Source of the DNA: an uncultured Eubacterium sp.
Lineage (GTDB): Bacteria > Bacillota_A > Clostridia > Lachnospirales > Lachnospiraceae
Length of the DNA: 13,463 nucleotides
Direction of reading: 5' to 3'
Assembly: GCA_948560485.1 (NCBI GenBank)
Contig: CAOXUF010000003.1
Span: 12,886 to 26,348, forward strand
Within the stretch, counting starts at the first letter, position 1. Each line of letters begins with the position of its first letter. Below the pieces are notes generated by a model. It was not told the origin of the DNA. It saw only the letters and a list, made by a program, of their open reading frames with translations, and made no database searches. A program made the translations under genes and the position numbers. This document shows positions 12,340 to 13,463 of the stretch, one piece after another.

Positions 12340-12481
12340 GCGAATTGCTTTTTTATCAGTGTCAACTGTACCACGACATAGAAAAAAATACAAACATATG
12401 CTAAAATAGCATAAGAAAAAACAATTCTTTTCTGTCACAAATACGCCAGGACGTTGTCTAATAAGCAGGAGGTAAAAATCT

Positions 12482-13333
12482 ATGAATAAAAAAACGAACG
12501 AAGAATTACAGGCTTTCGTCGAGAAAGCCATATCAGGGGATAAAAATGCCCTTGAAACACTTATTGCAGGCGTGCAGGATCTTGTATTCAATTTATCCTT
12601 GCGGATGCTTGGGACATTTGCAGACGCAGAAGACGCCACGCAGGATATCCTGTTGAAAATGATTACACACCTTTCTTCTTTTCGAGGCGACAGTTCCTTT
12701 ACAACATGGGTATTCCGTATTGCGGCTAACCATCTGAAGAATTACAAAAAACATATGTTCTCCCACTATCCCTTAAGTTTTGAATACTATGGGAACGACA
12801 TAGAAAATGGGAAAACACAGGACGTGCCGGATTTAACACAAAATGTGGAAAAAGAGATTTTAGCGGAAGAACTGAAAATGTCCTGTACAAATGTGATGCT
12901 TCAATGTCTTGATATGGAGAGCAGGTGTATTTTCATCCTGGGTACCATGTTTAAGATCGACAGCCGGATTGCAGGGGATATTTTGGGTATGACCCCGGAA
13001 GCATATCGCCAGCGTCTTTCCCGGATACGCAGGAAAATGGCAGATTTTTTAAGTGAATACTGCGGAGAATATGGCGGCGGCAGATGTAAATGCAGGGACA
13101 GGGTGAATTATGCAATACAGAGCCACCGGCTGAACCCATCACAACTGGATTATACGAAAGCTTCGGAAATCCCCATCCAGACTATGATCGATGTAAAAAA
13201 TGCCATGGAGGATATTGATGATTTATCACAGGATTTTTCGTTCTGTAAAACCTACCAGTCTCCCGAATGCATGAAGCATCGGATACAGGAATTTTTAGAT
13301 TCCACTCAGCTTTCCATTGTACAGAAATCGTAA
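12482..13333 (+). CDS. ECF-type RNA polymerase sigma factor with C-terminal extension, 283 aa
   Basis: AGGAGG eight bases before ATG 12482. Region 2 spans about residues 20-92: DLVFNLSLRMLGTFADAEDA, then TQDILLKMITHLSSFRGDSS and FTTWVFRIAANHLKNYKK. This includes the core-binding helix and the aromatic '-10 melting' residues. Region 4 spans about 128-190 and ends in an HTH (IAGDILGMTPEAYRQRLSRI, RRKMADFL) for -35 recognition. ECF factors are usually about 170-200 aa; here about 90 more residues follow. They start with a cysteine cluster (CGEYGGGRCKCRDRVNYAIQ) that may bind metal, then helices ending in FLDSTQLSIVQKS. Its stop overlaps the ribosome binding site of the DUF2461 gene, so the two form an operon. 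No anti-sigma gene is visible in the window. GC content is higher than to the left, so it may be chromosomal. Confidence 0.9.
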   Translation: MNKKTNEELQAFVEKAISGDKNALETLIAGVQDLVFNLSLRMLGTFADAEDATQDILLKMITHLSSFRGDSSFTTWVFRIAANHLKNYKKHMFSHYPLSFEYYGNDIENGKTQDVPDLTQNVEKEILAEELKMSCTNVMLQCLDMESRCIFILGTMFKIDSRIAGDILGMTPEAYRQRLSRIRRKMADFLSEYCGEYGGGRCKCRDRVNYAIQSHRLNPSQLDYTKASEIPIQTMIDVKNAMEDIDDLSQDFSFCKTYQSPECMKHRIQEFLDSTQLSIVQKS

Positions 13334-13349
13334 AGGAGACAGAAAAACT

Positions 13350-13463
13350 ATGAATACCCAAGTGATTATGGACTATTTATCTTCATTAAGTATGAACAAT
13401 AACCGTGAATGGTATCACGCGAACAAGGACGATTATAAAAAGGCAAATGGTGAATTGGAAAAC
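13350..13463 (+). CDS. DUF2461 family protein, partial (first 38 residues)
   Basis: ATG 13350 follows TAAAGGAGACAG, where the sigma gene's TAA joins the ribosome binding site. The protein begins MNTQVIMDYLSSLSMNNNRE and continues WYHANKDDYKKANGELEN to the window edge. 'L-sLs-NNNReWyhanKddYkkA' is the N-terminal signature of DUF2461 (TIGR02453), proteins of about 220 aa with no established function. Translational coupling suggests co-expression with the sigma factor. Confidence 0.85.
   Translation, partial: MNTQVIMDYLSSLSMNNNREWYHANKDDYKKANGELEN

Noticed and set aside
12286..12639. 117-aa minus-strand frame overlapping the sigma-factor start
   Set aside because: It crosses the long inverted repeat and the sigma gene's ribosome binding site and has no recognisable protein character.
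1..13463. tRNA genes, rRNA, integrase or transposase genes, attachment sites
   Set aside because: I looked for cloverleaf-like stretches, GTTCRANNC arms and recombinase motifs and found none that I can support, so the element's mode of mobility is unknown.

Overview
The window looks like an accessory, phage- or plasmid-like segment from a low-GC Firmicute, most likely a gut Lachnospiraceae/Clostridia relative. This rests on AT-rich composition, strong GGAGG-type ribosome binding sites before most genes, and the protein families present. The first 25 bases are not biological: they match the Illumina TruSeq read-2 adapter, so the left end is an artificial contig edge.

Bases 26-6500 lie on the minus strand. 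Reading in transcription order (high to low coordinates), there is a primase-polymerase-like replication protein (4622-6418), then decayed small phage genes (about 3084-4328), an AT-rich non-coding block with repeated TTTCTACA words and A/T palindromes (about 2620-3110), and a 192-aa conserved phage-type protein. Next come a remarkable 236-bp degenerate pentanucleotide repeat (1773-2008), a winged-helix-like 159-aa protein, a 145-aa unknown, and the first 231 residues of a protein resembling YonO-like, RdRP-related single-chain RNA polymerases, cut by the contig edge.

Bases 6500-10440 are also minus strand: a run of small genes with closely related ribosome-binding leaders and stem-loops in most gaps. 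They are two tandem paralogues (104 and 248 aa), a Lar-like zinc-ribbon protein, a 55-aa protein, a 200-aa unknown and a cold-shock protein. Upstream of them is a degenerate ParB/KorB-like double-HTH gene. A second, worse decayed copy of that family lies at 3084-3698, so two related replication or partition modules seem to have been present.

Bases 10440-12190 hold a compact unit. A probable ~70-nt small RNA has its own promoter and terminator, followed by a + strand nucleotidyltransferase-fold protein with its own promoter, a terminator, and a converging Uma2-family nuclease gene. Bases 12190-13463 look more chromosomal (higher GC): a 23-bp perfect inverted repeat, an extended ECF-type sigma factor and the start of a DUF2461 gene.

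Taken together, the left 10.4 kb fits the replication and early region of a mobile element undergoing decay. The RNA/NTase/Uma2 unit may be an accessory (possibly defence) island near its edge. The most unexplained signals are the pentamer array, two genes whose frames extend upstream to ATT codons placed ideally behind ribosome binding sites, and the small RNA next to the NTase gene.
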